From Clostridia bacterium (GTDB taxonomy: Bacteria; Bacillota; Clostridia; Oscillospirales; Acutalibacteraceae): a DNA stretch of 64,000 bases. The notes below the pieces were generated by a model, which saw only the letters and a program-made list of their open reading frames with translations, did not search any database and was not told the origin of the DNA. Below, in pieces: positions 10,662 to 20,431 of this stretch. The stretch is taken from positions 1-64,000 of the forward strand of contig JAFYGK010000028.1 in NCBI GenBank assembly GCA_017543285.1, written 5' to 3'. A program made the translations under genes and the position numbers. How positions within the stretch are numbered: position 1 is the first letter of the stretch; each line of letters opens with the position of its first letter.

Positions 10662-10819
10662 AAATCAAAATCTCCCCATATAAATTGACATTGTATATAT
10701 TTAGAGTTAAAATAATTGTGAGATAAAGCGCGCTTTTTATTCTGCCTTACACAATTCTTCGGCATAGCGCGGCAATTTTTTACACATTTTCAGTTTATCA
10801 TATATTCGGAGCCATTGCA

Positions 10820-11545
10820 ATGAAATCATACAAAATTCATCTTATTCGACACGGCGAAACCGATTCAAACAAACTGGGTCAGTATATCGGGGTGACCGAT
10901 GTTGAGCTTTCGGAGCAAGGCGAAAGCAGACTGAGAGAGATGGACGGAAAGAACGGCTATCCCTTTGCTTCGGTCGTTTTTTCAAGTCCGCTCAAAAGAT
11001 GCCTGGAAACGGTGCGGATTATTTATCCCAATATCGAACCGACCGTCATTGAAGGTCTTTCCGAGTGCGACTTCGGCGACTGGGAGGGCAAAACGGTAGA
11101 CGAGCTTTCTTCCGACGAGAGCTACAGAAAATGGGTTTCCGGCTCGGGAGGGCGATTTGAGCCGCCCAACGGGGAAAGCATGGTTGATTTTCAGATCAGA
11201 GTGTGCAAAGCGTTTGAGGATATAGTTGAACGGCTTATGCGCAGCGGAACGACAGACGCAGCTGTTGTTACGCACGGTGGAACGATAATGGCTATACTTG
11301 CCTCCTTTGGTCTTCCGAGAGCCAATTTTTACGACTGGATGACAGGAAACGGCTGCGGCTACAGCGTAAGAGTCACTCCGGTGCTTTGGATGAGCGGCAG
11401 AGTCATGGAGGTTTACGCAAGACTTCCTCTCGACAGGAGGGAAGAGGACGAGGTTATTTATGCCGCGAGGCAGGCGGCTTATGAGATAATCGGAGATAAA
11501 CGGTCCGGCAAAGAGGATCCTGAGGACAAATCGTCCGATCAATAA
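10820..11545 (+). CDS. Histidine phosphatase (phosphoglycerate mutase-like) family protein
   Basis: The 241-residue protein has the catalytic LIRHGETDSN motif (R10, H11), the later VVTHGGTI histidine near residue 152 and an ECDFGDWEG stretch near 86, as in CobC/GpmB-type phosphatases. A charged C-terminal extension of about 40 residues is beyond the usual domain. Members remove phosphate from small metabolites or sugars; the substrate here is unknown. It is followed 21 bases later by leuB, so the two may be co-transcribed. Confidence 0.85.
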   Translation: MKSYKIHLIRHGETDSNKLGQYIGVTDVELSEQGESRLREMDGKNGYPFASVVFSSPLKRCLETVRIIYPNIEPTVIEGLSECDFGDWEGKTVDELSSDESYRKWVSGSGGRFEPPNGESMVDFQIRVCKAFEDIVERLMRSGTTDAAVVTHGGTIMAILASFGLPRANFYDWMTGNGCGYSVRVTPVLWMSGRVMEVYARLPLDRREEDEVIYAARQAAYEIIGDKRSGKEDPEDKSSDQ

Positions 11546-11566
11546 CGTTCGAAAGAAGGAAAACAT

Positions 11567-12640
11567 ATGTCGTATAAAATAACGCTTCTGAGAGGCGACG
11601 GAATAGGTCCGGAGATTGTCGGTCAGGCAGTCAGGGTCATGGACAAGGCGGCGGCTCTTTACGGCTTCGGCATCGAGTATGCCGACGCGCTTATCGGCGG
11701 AATAGCCGTTGATACGTTTAACGATCCTCTTCCGCGGGAAACGGTCGATATGTGCAAAAGCTCCGACGCCGTTTTGCTCGGAGCCGTCGGAGGCAGCAAA
11801 TGGGAGGGACTTCCGGCGCATCTTCTCCCCGAAACGGGTCTGCTCGGTATCCGCAAGGAGCTTGCGCTTTTTGCAAATCTCAGACCGGCGAGGATATTCG
11901 GACCGCTCAGAGAGGCCTCTCCGTTAAAAAGTCAAATAATCGGCGACGCCCTCGACATTCTCATAGTCCGCGAGCTGACCGGAGGCATTTATTTCGGAGA
12001 TCGCGGCAGATTTGACGACAACGGGTCGCCCGCTGCCTTTGATACCGAAAAATACAATGTTGACGAAATAAGACGTATACTCAAAATCGGATTTGAGTCG
12101 GCCATGGGCAGAGGCAAAAAACTCTGCTCTGTCGATAAGGCCAACGTGCTGGAAAGCTCACGTCTGTGGAGGCAGACAGCCGTTGAAATGGCCAAGGAAT
12201 ATCCCGAGGTTGAGCTGCGTCATCTTTATGTTGATAACTGCGCCATGCAGCTTGTTATCAATCCCGGGCAGTTTGATGTAATTGTGACATCCAACATGTT
12301 CGGAGATATTCTGTCGGATGAGGCGAGCGTTATCAGCGGCTCGATCGGAATGCTTGCTTCGGCGTCTTTAGGCAGCACAAAGCTCGGCCTTTATGAGCCG
12401 ATTCACGGTTCCGCGCCGGATATTGCCGGTCAGCACAAGGCAAATCCACTGGCGACCATTCTGTCATGCGCTATGCTCATGCGCTATTCTCTCGGTGAAA
12501 GCGATGCTGCCGACTCCATAGAAAAAGCCGTTGCAAAAACTCTTGACGACGGTTTCAGAACCGCTGACATCTGCAAAAAGGGCGAGAAATGCGTTACCAC
12601 CGAGCAGATGGGCGACGCCGTATGCGAAAGACTGCTTTGA
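11567..12640 (+). CDS. leuB: 3-isopropylmalate dehydrogenase
   Basis: The 357-residue protein matches LeuB: it begins with the [12 protein letters not shown] signature, has [11 protein letters not shown] near residue 134, the metal-binding [12 protein letters not shown] segment near 243 and [14 protein letters not shown] near 283. It oxidises and decarboxylates 3-isopropylmalate in leucine biosynthesis. AGAAGGAAAA precedes the ATG. The other leu genes are not adjacent, so the pathway is split in this genome. Distinguished from isocitrate dehydrogenase by length and by the leucine-type GGIYFG segment. Confidence 0.95.
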   Translation: MSYKITLLRGDGIGPEIVGQAVRVMDKAAALYGFGIEYADALIGGIAVDTFNDPLPRETVDMCKSSDAVLLGAVGGSKWEGLPAHLLPETGLLGIRKELALFANLRPARIFGPLREASPLKSQIIGDALDILIVRELTGGIYFGDRGRFDDNGSPAAFDTEKYNVDEIRRILKIGFESAMGRGKKLCSVDKANVLESSRLWRQTAVEMAKEYPEVELRHLYVDNCAMQLVINPGQFDVIVTSNMFGDILSDEASVISGSIGMLASASLGSTKLGLYEPIHGSAPDIAGQHKANPLATILSCAMLMRYSLGESDAADSIEKAVAKTLDDGFRTADICKKGEKCVTTEQMGDAVCERLL

Positions 12641-12728
12641 ACATCCGGCTTGACATTGCTTACAAAATGGTTTTATTGATGATATTGATTTAATCGCCCT
12701 ATACCGTTTGGAAAGGATGTGACATTAT

Positions 12729-14291
12729 ATGGGGATAACGCGTAAGATTATCATTTCCGTTTCTCTGATTATGTCCGTCCTTTTTCTTTCATCGTGCAGC
12801 TATGTTACTTCCATCGACAGACTCCTGTCGCCGCCGAAGCTGACCGAGCTTCAGGCCGAACTGCTTGACGCGCTGGAGCAGGGACTGCAGACCGATGTGG
12901 GCAATGTTATCCTTAAATATCCGAATTACGGAGAGGGAGACGAAATAAACCGAAAGGCGTTCATTCTTGCCGATATTGACGGAGACGGCCAGGACGAAAC
13001 GATCGTCTTTCACCAGTCGAAGGAATCTGCCGGCGCGGAAATCATTATGAATATTTTGGACAATATCGACGGCAAATGGGTATGGATGTGCGACACCGAG
13101 CAGAAGATAAACACCGAGTATTCCCGTTCCGAGATACTGAACGTCATATTCGAAGACCTGAACGGTGACGGGAAAAATGAGATAATAACCGAATGGAGCC
13201 TTTCGACCTCAACAAACCGATGTTTTATCATAATGGACTATATTGTTAATGATGACGGCGGGTCCCTGATTATATCCGATGCCGCCGAGCATTCGCGCCT
13301 TGTTGTCTGCGACCTCGATGAAGACGGCTCAAAGGAGATTTTCACAGCCGCAATAAACTTTGTTGAAAAAACCTCTTCCGCAAGACTTTATAAAATGAAT
13401 AAGAGCGGAGATATTTATGTGGCGATGGAAACGGCGATGGACGCGAGCGCAACTTCATATGCTCCTCTTATCTGCTCGAGGCTTTACGGCACCGAAAAAC
13501 CTGCCGTATACGCCGACGGATATAAATCCAACAATGAGATGATTACCGAGGTTATTTTCTGCCGCGAGCAGAACAATTCAAAGGAGCTCTTCAATCCGTT
13601 TTATATTCAGCCTGCCAGCATCCTTAACAATGAGGGCGAAGCTACCGTTTCCGGCATGGTAACTGCAACGATGAGGAACAGCGCGCTGCTGACCGAAGAT
13701 ATTAACGGCGACGGCTATCCCGATATACCGTTCTGCGAGCCGCTTCCTCCGATCTCCGCGCAAAGCGACGAAAAGACAGGAGGGCCGGCCGAATACTCTG
13801 CCGAAACCGTCTACAGAACCCTTTATGGATCATATACCGGTGATGAATTTGTGTACACTGTGGATTCAATGGGCGATTCTTATCAAAAGGATGACAAAAC
13901 CGGATGTTATAATCTGATTGAACAGAATTACTTAAATCTTAATTCCTACATTGTAATCGCGGGAGACGGATACAGGTTCAAAATCCCGCCATTATGGCGA
14001 GGAAGCTTTACCGCGAGATATAACGCGCAGGCAAGATCACTGATCATGTCGGGGTGGAATCCTTCGACGGCATCCGCTCTTAGCGATTTTGCGGAAATAA
14101 GAGCATTTTCCATTTCCGACTGGCAAAAAAATTCCGAGACTTATACAGAATCAGGTTACTATGCTTTCAATGAGAACGACGACGAGAAAAAATATATCTA
14201 CACAGTAAAAATGCTAAATGAATCCCAAAACAATTCGGTTTTTGTCACGAGAAGCATTGTAATCAATAATTTCAGCGTGATCAGCTACTGA
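12729..14291 (+). CDS. Lipoprotein with FG-GAP/VCBS-like calcium-binding repeats
   Basis: The 520-residue protein has a lipoprotein signal (LFLSSC, lipidated Cys23). Four spaced motifs, DIDGDGQDE near residue 82, DLNGDGKNE near 144, DLDEDGSKE near 196 and DINGDGYPD near 324, match the calcium-binding loops of FG-GAP/VCBS repeats, so it is probably an extracytoplasmic beta-propeller-like protein. A C-terminal region (from about 400) is not recognised. GAAAGGATGTG precedes the ATG. The two-component system follows 28 bases after the stop, suggesting it may be a sensor accessory or a target. TTGACA at 12650 may be part of its promoter. Confidence 0.75.
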   Translation: MGITRKIIISVSLIMSVLFLSSCSYVTSIDRLLSPPKLTELQAELLDALEQGLQTDVGNVILKYPNYGEGDEINRKAFILADIDGDGQDETIVFHQSKESAGAEIIMNILDNIDGKWVWMCDTEQKINTEYSRSEILNVIFEDLNGDGKNEIITEWSLSTSTNRCFIIMDYIVNDDGGSLIISDAAEHSRLVVCDLDEDGSKEIFTAAINFVEKTSSARLYKMNKSGDIYVAMETAMDASATSYAPLICSRLYGTEKPAVYADGYKSNNEMITEVIFCREQNNSKELFNPFYIQPASILNNEGEATVSGMVTATMRNSALLTEDINGDGYPDIPFCEPLPPISAQSDEKTGGPAEYSAETVYRTLYGSYTGDEFVYTVDSMGDSYQKDDKTGCYNLIEQNYLNLNSYIVIAGDGYRFKIPPLWRGSFTARYNAQARSLIMSGWNPSTASALSDFAEIRAFSISDWQKNSETYTESGYYAFNENDDEKKYIYTVKMLNESQNNSVFVTRSIVINNFSVISY

Positions 14292-14319
14292 CGGTGCCGA
14301 TACAAAGGAGAAATGCAGT

Positions 14320-15033
14320 ATGAAAAGGATTCTTTTGTGCGAAGACGAAACGTCAATAAGAGAGTTTGTCGTTATCAACCTGCAAAACGCCGGTTTCGAG
14401 GTATTTGAGGCAGACAGCGGCGAAAGAGCGCTGGAAATATATGATGAGCAAAACGGCCGATTTGATATCGCTGTTCTTGACGTTATGCTGCCCGGAATCG
14501 ATGGTTTTGAGGTTTGCAAACAGCTTCGCAAAAAGACGGACAAGCTCGGTATAATCATGCTTACAGCCAAATCGCAGGAATACGATAAAGTTAACGGACT
14601 GATACTCGGAGCCGACGATTACGTTACCAAGCCCTTCGGACCGTCGGAGTTTCTTGCCAGGGTTGAGGCTCTTTACCGCAGGGTTTCCGGAGGCTCGGAC
14701 AAAAGCGAGGCGGCCTCTCAGGAAAAAAAGAAATATGAGCTTGTTTCCGGGGGCTTTTGCCTCAATCAGCGCAACCGTTCATTAAAAAAATTTGACGTTC
14801 AGATAGAACTTACTTATGTCGAATATCTGCTTATGGAATTTTTCATGAGCAATCCGAATGTTGTTCTTGACAGAAACGAGATACTGGTTAAGGTCTGGGG
14901 AGATAATTACTTCAACGAGGAAAAGATCGTTGACGTAAATATAAGAAGACTCAGGGTAAAGATAGAGGAGGATCCTTCCTCGCCCAAGCACATAATTACA
15001 GTTTGGGGCAGAGGCTACAAATGGCAGGAATAA
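14320..15033 (+). CDS. OmpR/PhoB-family response regulator
   Basis: The 237-residue protein has a receiver domain (residues 1-120; acidic pair E8-D9, phosphoacceptor D54 in VLDVMLPG, Lys in YVTKPFG) and a C-terminal winged helix of the OmpR type (RRLRVKIEEDP and WGRGYKWQE). It is followed by its cognate sensor kinase 40 bases later and preceded by the FG-GAP lipoprotein, with which it may form one transcript. GGAG sits upstream of the ATG. Confidence 0.93.
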   Translation: MKRILLCEDETSIREFVVINLQNAGFEVFEADSGERALEIYDEQNGRFDIAVLDVMLPGIDGFEVCKQLRKKTDKLGIIMLTAKSQEYDKVNGLILGADDYVTKPFGPSEFLARVEALYRRVSGGSDKSEAASQEKKKYELVSGGFCLNQRNRSLKKFDVQIELTYVEYLLMEFFMSNPNVVLDRNEILVKVWGDNYFNEEKIVDVNIRRLRVKIEEDPSSPKHIITVWGRGYKWQE

Positions 15034-15073
15034 TCTGATGACGCAAGCAAACTTCTGAAGGCAGGTGACGGTC

Positions 15074-16501
15074 ATGGCCGGCAGTTCTCTGTTGAACAGG
15101 CTGAAAATAAAGGGACTTACAAGGCGATGGCTTCTCAATTGTTTCGGAGCCATACTTGTTATCGTTATTCTTGCCGAGGTTGCCATTTCATTTTTTATAC
15201 ATTCCTACTATTATGATATGGTCAGAAGCGAGATCGAGAGAAAGACGGAGACAACCGTTACCGGAATCAGTTCCGGCAACCCGGAGAGTTACTCGAATTT
15301 TGAAACTCTTGCGATAAAAAGCATGGAATCCTTTGACGACAGAACGCTGTTTGAGATGATGGTCATTGATGAGCAGGGAAATGTAAAATTTATGTCGAGC
15401 GGCTTTAATCCGCCGCATGAATCCATGAAGGATTACGAAAACGCCAGGCAGAGCGGAAAGCTCGAGTGCTGGGAAGGCAGGCTTTCCACCGGGGAAAAAG
15501 TTATGTCCGCCTGTCAGGTGGTTTACGGCAGAAGCTCAAATACCGATGTCGGCGCCGTTCGTTTTATTGTTTCATTGACCGAAACAGACAGACATATAAT
15601 AAAAATGATCGCCATTGTTTCCTTGATCTCGATAGTATTGCTGACTTTTGTCGTTTATACCGGTTTTTATTTTATCAACTCCATTGTTAAACCCGTGGCT
15701 CAGGTGAACGAAACCGCGAGAACGATAGCCTCCGGCAACTTTGACGCTCGTGTTTCCAAGCGTTATACCGACGAAATCGGAGAGCTGGGAGACACAATAA
15801 ACTACATGGCAGGCGAGCTTGCGGCAAACGAAAAGATGAAAAATGATTTTATTTCATCTGTTTCTCACGAGCTGAGGACGCCGCTGACCGCTATAAAAGG
15901 ATGGGGAGAAACAATAAAGGCCGTCGGGCCCAGTGACAAAGCTGTTTTCAATAAAGGTATGGGTGTAATCGTCAAGGAAGCCGAACGTCTTTCCGGCCTT
16001 GTTGATGAGCTTCTTGATTTTTCGAGGCTTGGCAGCGGAAGGCTGACTCTGCATCTGAACAAGCTTGATATTGTAGCCGAGCTCGAGGAGATAATGTTTA
16101 TCTTTATGGAGCGTTCCAACAGAGACAGAATCATTTTCAGCTATAATGTGCCGGACGAAGCGATTATAATTGTCGGGGATACCGACAGACTCAGGCAGGT
16201 GTTTACCAATCTGCTTGACAACGCATTCAAGTACTGCAATGAAAACGGACATGTCAATGCGGAAGTAAAAAGGATCGACAATGAGGTGCATATTATTATC
16301 AGCGACGACGGAGTGGGTATTTCAAAGGAGGATCTCCCCAGAGTCAGGGAAAAATTCTATAAGGCGGATCAGACGAGACGCGGCTCCGGAATCGGACTGA
16401 ATATAGCTGACGAGATAATAAAGCTGCACAACGGAAAGCTGCTGCTTGACAGCGAGCTTGGAATCGGAACAACGGCGACGGTGATCCTTCCCGTCGGATA
16501 A
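15074..16501 (+). CDS. Membrane sensor histidine kinase
   Basis: The 475-residue protein has two membrane helices (about 20-42 and 178-205) around an extracellular sensor of ~135 residues, then a HAMP domain (EIGELGDTINYM), the HisKA box SSVSHELRTPLT (phosphoaccepting His near 264) and the HATPase motifs NLLDNAFKYC, DDGVGI and GSGIGLNIADEI. No PAS domain is seen. The ATG at 15074 follows AGGTGA by 5 bases and is preferred to GTG at 15065. It pairs with the response regulator just upstream; the stimulus is unknown, probably envelope-related given the lipoprotein partner. Confidence 0.93.
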   Translation: MAGSSLLNRLKIKGLTRRWLLNCFGAILVIVILAEVAISFFIHSYYYDMVRSEIERKTETTVTGISSGNPESYSNFETLAIKSMESFDDRTLFEMMVIDEQGNVKFMSSGFNPPHESMKDYENARQSGKLECWEGRLSTGEKVMSACQVVYGRSSNTDVGAVRFIVSLTETDRHIIKMIAIVSLISIVLLTFVVYTGFYFINSIVKPVAQVNETARTIASGNFDARVSKRYTDEIGELGDTINYMAGELAANEKMKNDFISSVSHELRTPLTAIKGWGETIKAVGPSDKAVFNKGMGVIVKEAERLSGLVDELLDFSRLGSGRLTLHLNKLDIVAELEEIMFIFMERSNRDRIIFSYNVPDEAIIIVGDTDRLRQVFTNLLDNAFKYCNENGHVNAEVKRIDNEVHIIISDDGVGISKEDLPRVREKFYKADQTRRGSGIGLNIADEIIKLHNGKLLLDSELGIGTTATVILPVG

Positions 16502-16583
16502 TGAGGCTGTCATTGTTTCAAACAGGATTAATTGTTATTTTATTGTCAAAAGTTAAAAAGCTGTTAATTGTTGTGCGGCCTTG

Positions 16584-16612
16584 TGGACTTTTATAAACTG
16601 TTGTAATATAAT
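16584..16612 (+). promoter_or_regulatory. Probable sigma-A promoter upstream of yqhQ
   Basis: TGGACT (16584-16589) and TATAAT (16607-16612) are 17 bases apart, in the 221-base gap between the kinase and yqhQ-like genes. The -35 has two mismatches. Confidence 0.5.
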
Positions 16613-16722
16613 TTTAAAAAACAGGCTATATAATCGGCCGGTGATTTTGTTATTGAGCCGTTTAACCGCAACTATATATTCGCCTGCTGTTTGTGATTAT
16701 TGTTTTTTCAGGGAGATTCTTG

Positions 16723-19194
16723 ATGGCTAAAAATAAAAATAAAAGCTGCAAATATACTTCAATAGGCGGCCAGGCGCTTATTGAAGGCATTATGATGAGG
16801 GGACCGCAGAGGACGGCTATGAGCTGCCGTCTGCCGGACGGCGCTATAAGCACAGAACTTGTCGGCGTTAAGTCTCTCAGGGACAAAAGCGTATTTTTCA
16901 GAATTCCCATTATACGCGGAATAGTCGGCTTTATCGACGCTCTGCTCACCGGCTATAAAACGCTTACACTTTCCGCCGAACGCTCCGGAATGGATGTCGA
17001 TGATGAGGAGTTGTCTCCTTTCGAGCAAAAGCTGATGAATTTTTTCGGTGATAAGCTCTTTTCGATCATTATGGCGATTGCGGCAGTGCTTGGAGTTGCT
17101 CTTGCTTTCGGTCTGTTCTTTTTTGTGCCGACTTTTCTTTTCAACGGCCTGGGCGAGCTTGTAAACCTGATTGCAAACCGCATTGTCGATATAAGCATTT
17201 ACAGGGCGCTGTTTGAAGGTATTTTCAAAATCGCCATATTTGTGCTGTATATTTACCTTATCGGAAAGATCAAGGATATAAAGCGTGTGTTCAAGTATCA
17301 CGGAGCCGAGCACAAATCTATTTTCTGTTACGAGGCAAAGCTTCCGCTTACTGTTGAAAATGTGCGCCGCCAATCCCGTTTTCATCCTCGCTGCGGCACC
17401 AGCTTTATGATAGTAATGCTGCTTATCAGCATATTTATTTCCTTTATGCTTTCATATTTTACTCCGCTTGACAATAATACCTTTATATGGGTCATTATCA
17501 AGCTGCTGATGATACCGATTATTATGGGTCTCGGCTATGAATTTATAAAATATGCCGGCAAACATGACAACACCTTTACCAGAATTTGCTCGGCTCCCGG
17601 CCTCTGGATGCAGAGACTGACCACAAAGGAGCCGGACGACGAAATGATCGAAGTCGCCATATGCGCGCTTAACGCAGTTGATCCTCTCCAGGAAGACCCG
17701 TTTACAGAGTCCGATGTTATCATTACCGGCAGGCCTGTTGAAGCTGCCGGGACTGACGAAGCATATGAAGGATCATATGATACGGTGCAGGACGAAGAAG
17801 TATTTGACGAGTCGTTTGGCTACGCACATGACGCAGAATATTTGGAGGATGACACCGACGAATATGAATATGAGGAAGATACGCCGGCTGATGATTACAC
17901 GCAGCAAGAGGATCCCGCAGCGGAAGAATATATTGATGAAGAAGAGCAATATGCTTCCAGCGGCGTAACCGGAGAAGAAACCGAAAACGACGTAGAGTAT
18001 CCTGAAGCCGAAGATGAAGCGGGAGAAGCCGCTTATACAGAGAATGAAGCCGAAATCAAAGTATACGATCAGCAGGCCGTAAGCGAAGCCGAAATACCGG
18101 AAGCTGAATCGGCAGATGAAGCAGTACCGGAGGAAGACGGTCCGGAATACGGTACCGAAGAGGCTGAAAAAGCGGAAGAGGCGCAAGAGCCCGAAGCGGA
18201 CGCGCAATCGGACGCGTCGGCCTGCGAAGCTGCGGAGACCGAGGATGAAGTACTCGCTGAGCCGGAAGATCATTCGGAAGCTGAAACAACAGCGGCAGAA
18301 ATCATACCGGAAGAATCGGCTGATACGCCGGAGGGAACCGAAACAGAGGATGCGGAATCGGTCGAGGTCACAGCGGCTGAAGCTGCAGATGAAGCCGTTC
18401 AAGCAGCCGACGAGGCTGCAAAGGCCGCCGAGGCTGCCGAAGAAATGGCGGAAGAAACCGCAGAGGCAGAATTAACGGAAGAAATCTCTGAAGACGCCGC
18501 AGAGGATAATGCAGCAGAGACAGGGCAGGCCGATGCCGAAACCGTGGAAGCCGGTTCTATCCCGGAAGCAGACGAAACCGCGCAGGTCGTTGAAAATGTA
18601 TCGGCAAAAACCGCGCAAGACAAAACTGCAGGATCCGATGGTTCCGAAGCTGACGGAATCAAAAGCGCTGCAGAAACGGCTCCGGTCAAAAAGGAAAACG
18701 GCGCCAGTGAAAAATCCGGTGATCCGGAGTCAAAGCCGCAGCAGAAAAACGGCGGACAAAACCGCACAGGCGGCAATAACCCAAATAAAAATAATAACCG
18801 AAACAGAAACCGCAACCGTAACCGCAATAAAAACAGGAATAATTCCGGCAAAAACAACGGCGGCAATCAAAACAGTTTACAAAACAACGACGGCCGGAAG
18901 CCTGTTTCAGAGGTCCCCGCAAATAAGAATTCAGCATCAAAGCCCGGCAATAATTCCGACAGGAACGCAAAAAACAACGACGCCGCAAATCGTAATGCCG
19001 GCGCAAAACCAAGCGATAATAATCAAAGCAAAAACAACAACCGCGGAAAAAACGGCGGTCGTCCCAACAATTCAAAAAACAACCGCTCCAATTCCGGCAA
19101 AAACAATTCAAACAAACAAAGAAACAGCAGAAACAATTCATCTGATAAATCAGGAGCCAAAACAAGCGGCGGCAGTGAACAAAAGGAAAACTGA
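16723..19194 (+). CDS. YqhQ-like DUF1385 membrane protein with a ~520-residue low-complexity tail
   Basis: The 823-residue protein starts with a complete DUF1385/YqhQ domain (about residues 1-300; GGQALIEGIMMRGP near 14, KYHGAEHKSIFCYEA near 196 and HPRCGTSF near 225, with several membrane helices). The family function is unknown. A tail then runs from ~305 to 650, rich in Glu, Ala and Asp, followed by ~170 residues dominated by Asn, Lys, Gly and Arg (repeated NRNRN). So an acidic block is followed by a basic block. AGGGAG lies before the ATG at 16723. The stop codon overlaps the start of prmC by one base, so they are translationally coupled. YqhQ proteins usually end near residue 300-330. 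Confidence 0.85.
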   Translation: MAKNKNKSCKYTSIGGQALIEGIMMRGPQRTAMSCRLPDGAISTELVGVKSLRDKSVFFRIPIIRGIVGFIDALLTGYKTLTLSAERSGMDVDDEELSPFEQKLMNFFGDKLFSIIMAIAAVLGVALAFGLFFFVPTFLFNGLGELVNLIANRIVDISIYRALFEGIFKIAIFVLYIYLIGKIKDIKRVFKYHGAEHKSIFCYEAKLPLTVENVRRQSRFHPRCGTSFMIVMLLISIFISFMLSYFTPLDNNTFIWVIIKLLMIPIIMGLGYEFIKYAGKHDNTFTRICSAPGLWMQRLTTKEPDDEMIEVAICALNAVDPLQEDPFTESDVIITGRPVEAAGTDEAYEGSYDTVQDEEVFDESFGYAHDAEYLEDDTDEYEYEEDTPADDYTQQEDPAAEEYIDEEEQYASSGVTGEETENDVEYPEAEDEAGEAAYTENEAEIKVYDQQAVSEAEIPEAESADEAVPEEDGPEYGTEEAEKAEEAQEPEADAQSDASACEAAETEDEVLAEPEDHSEAETTAAEIIPEESADTPEGTETEDAESVEVTAAEAADEAVQAADEAAKAAEAAEEMAEETAEAELTEEISEDAAEDNAAETGQADAETVEAGSIPEADETAQVVENVSAKTAQDKTAGSDGSEADGIKSAAETAPVKKENGASEKSGDPESKPQQKNGGQNRTGGNNPNKNNNRNRNRNRNRNKNRNNSGKNNGGNQNSLQNNDGRKPVSEVPANKNSASKPGNNSDRNAKNNDAANRNAGAKPSDNNQSKNNNRGKNGGRPNNSKNNRSNSGKNNSNKQRNSRNNSSDKSGAKTSGGSEQKEN

Positions 19195-20042
19195 TGACCG
19201 TAAAAGAACTTATAGAAATTACCGAATCACAGCTTACAAAGGCAGGATGCGAAAGTCCTGCCTTTGATTCCCTATGTCTTGCCCAGAGCGTATTTGGGTA
19301 CGACAGCTCGCATATGCTGCTTCATTATTTTGACCCCGCGGAGCAGGACAAGGCGCTCATGCTGAAAAGCCTTGCTGACAGACGCAGCAAAAGGGAGCCG
19401 CTTCAATACATACTCGGTGAGTGGGAGTTTATGGGACTTCGATTTTCGGTAGGAGAGGGCGTGCTTATTCCCCGCGCGGACACCGAAACGCTTTGTGAAT
19501 TAATAATTAATCACATCGGACAAAACAATGCCCGCGTCCTCGATCTTTGTGCCGGCAGCGGCGCCATAGCCGTTTCGGTTGCGAATTTCTGCAAGAATTG
19601 CCGTGTCACCGCATTGGAAAAATATGATGAGGCACTGAAATATCTCCGCATTAACAACGAGAGGAACGGTGGAAGGATAAAAGTGATGCAGGGGGATGTC
19701 TTCGACGGACCGCCGGAGGAGCTTTCCGGTACGCTGTTTGACGTTATATCCTGCAATCCGCCATATATTACCGAAAGCCAGATGGACTTTCTGAGCGAGG
19801 AGGTAAAGCATGAACCGCATACGGCTCTTTTCGGCGGGCGGGACGGACTTAGTTTTTACAGAGCCGTTTCCTCTGTATGGAAAGAATCCCTCAATGCCGG
19901 TGGAATGATGATTTTTGAAATAGGAAAGGACCAACACGCTGCAGTTTTGGATATACTTGCCGGAAACGGCTTTGAGAGCATGTTCACCGAAAAGGATCTA
20001 AACGGCATAATCCGGGTTGTCGGCGGGTTTAAGAGCCGTTAA
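19194..20042 (+). CDS. prmC: Peptide chain release factor N5-glutamine methyltransferase
   Basis: The 282-residue protein is full-length PrmC/HemK: an N-terminal helical domain (about 1-75), then a SAM-binding domain with VLDLCAGSGAIAVSVA near residue 115 and the catalytic NPPYI near 186. It methylates the GGQ glutamine of release factors. Its start overlaps the yqhQ stop codon (ATGA). prfA, a frequent neighbour, is absent; tRNA-Leu follows. Confidence 0.95.
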   Translation: MTVKELIEITESQLTKAGCESPAFDSLCLAQSVFGYDSSHMLLHYFDPAEQDKALMLKSLADRRSKREPLQYILGEWEFMGLRFSVGEGVLIPRADTETLCELIINHIGQNNARVLDLCAGSGAIAVSVANFCKNCRVTALEKYDEALKYLRINNERNGGRIKVMQGDVFDGPPEELSGTLFDVISCNPPYITESQMDFLSEEVKHEPHTALFGGRDGLSFYRAVSSVWKESLNAGGMMIFEIGKDQHAAVLDILAGNGFESMFTEKDLNGIIRVVGGFKSR

Positions 20043-20113
20043 ACAGACATAAGACATAGGTAATCCGCTATTGACTTTTCCTGCTGTTTGGTTTAAAATA
20101 TTCGTTGTAATTT

Positions 20114-20197
20114 GCCGCTGTGGTGGAATAGGCAGACACAAGGGACTTAAAATCCCTCGGTAGCAATATCGTGCCGGTTCAAGTCCGGCCAGCGGCA
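20114..20197 (+). tRNA. tRNA-Leu (anticodon TAA)
   Basis: This 84-base class II tRNA has acceptor stem GCCGCTG/CAGCGGC, anticodon stem AGGGA/TCCCT with loop CTTAAAA (anticodon TAA), a long variable arm (CGGTAGCAATATCG) and T arm GCCGG/CCGGC. The discriminator is A and CCA is not encoded. Confidence 0.97.
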
Positions 20198-20205
20198 CTT
20201 TTTAT

Positions 20206-20260
20206 GAATCACCCTTTAAATCTGAACCAATTGCGTTCGGTTTACGGGTGATTCTTTTTA
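20206..20260 (+). terminator. Terminator of the tRNA-Leu transcript
   Basis: GAATCACCC (20206-20214) pairs with GGGTGATTC (20246-20254), with an inner GAAC/GTTC stem, followed by TTTTTA. It lies 9 bases past the tRNA. Confidence 0.8.
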
Positions 20261-20431
20261 AGCCGTTCTTTCGTTTGGATTTTCTCAGCCCGGCCATTAT
20301 TATAGTATTTTTAATCTTATTAAGCGGAATATTTTTAAAGCCGGTGTTTTTCGTAAATGAACGATAATCATACAAATTGATGCTGTAATAATACAAGAGC
20401 GTGGCAATGCCTTTTTAAGGAGAGGATCAGA

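Noticed and set aside
17773-18866. Several open frames overlapping the YqhQ tail
   Set aside because: They are extreme Arg/Phe/Leu- or Ser/Ala-rich products created by the low-complexity codons read in other frames.
20202-20396. A 64-codon minus-strand open frame after tRNA-Leu
   Set aside because: It overlaps the tRNA terminator hairpin, has no ribosome site and resembles no protein.
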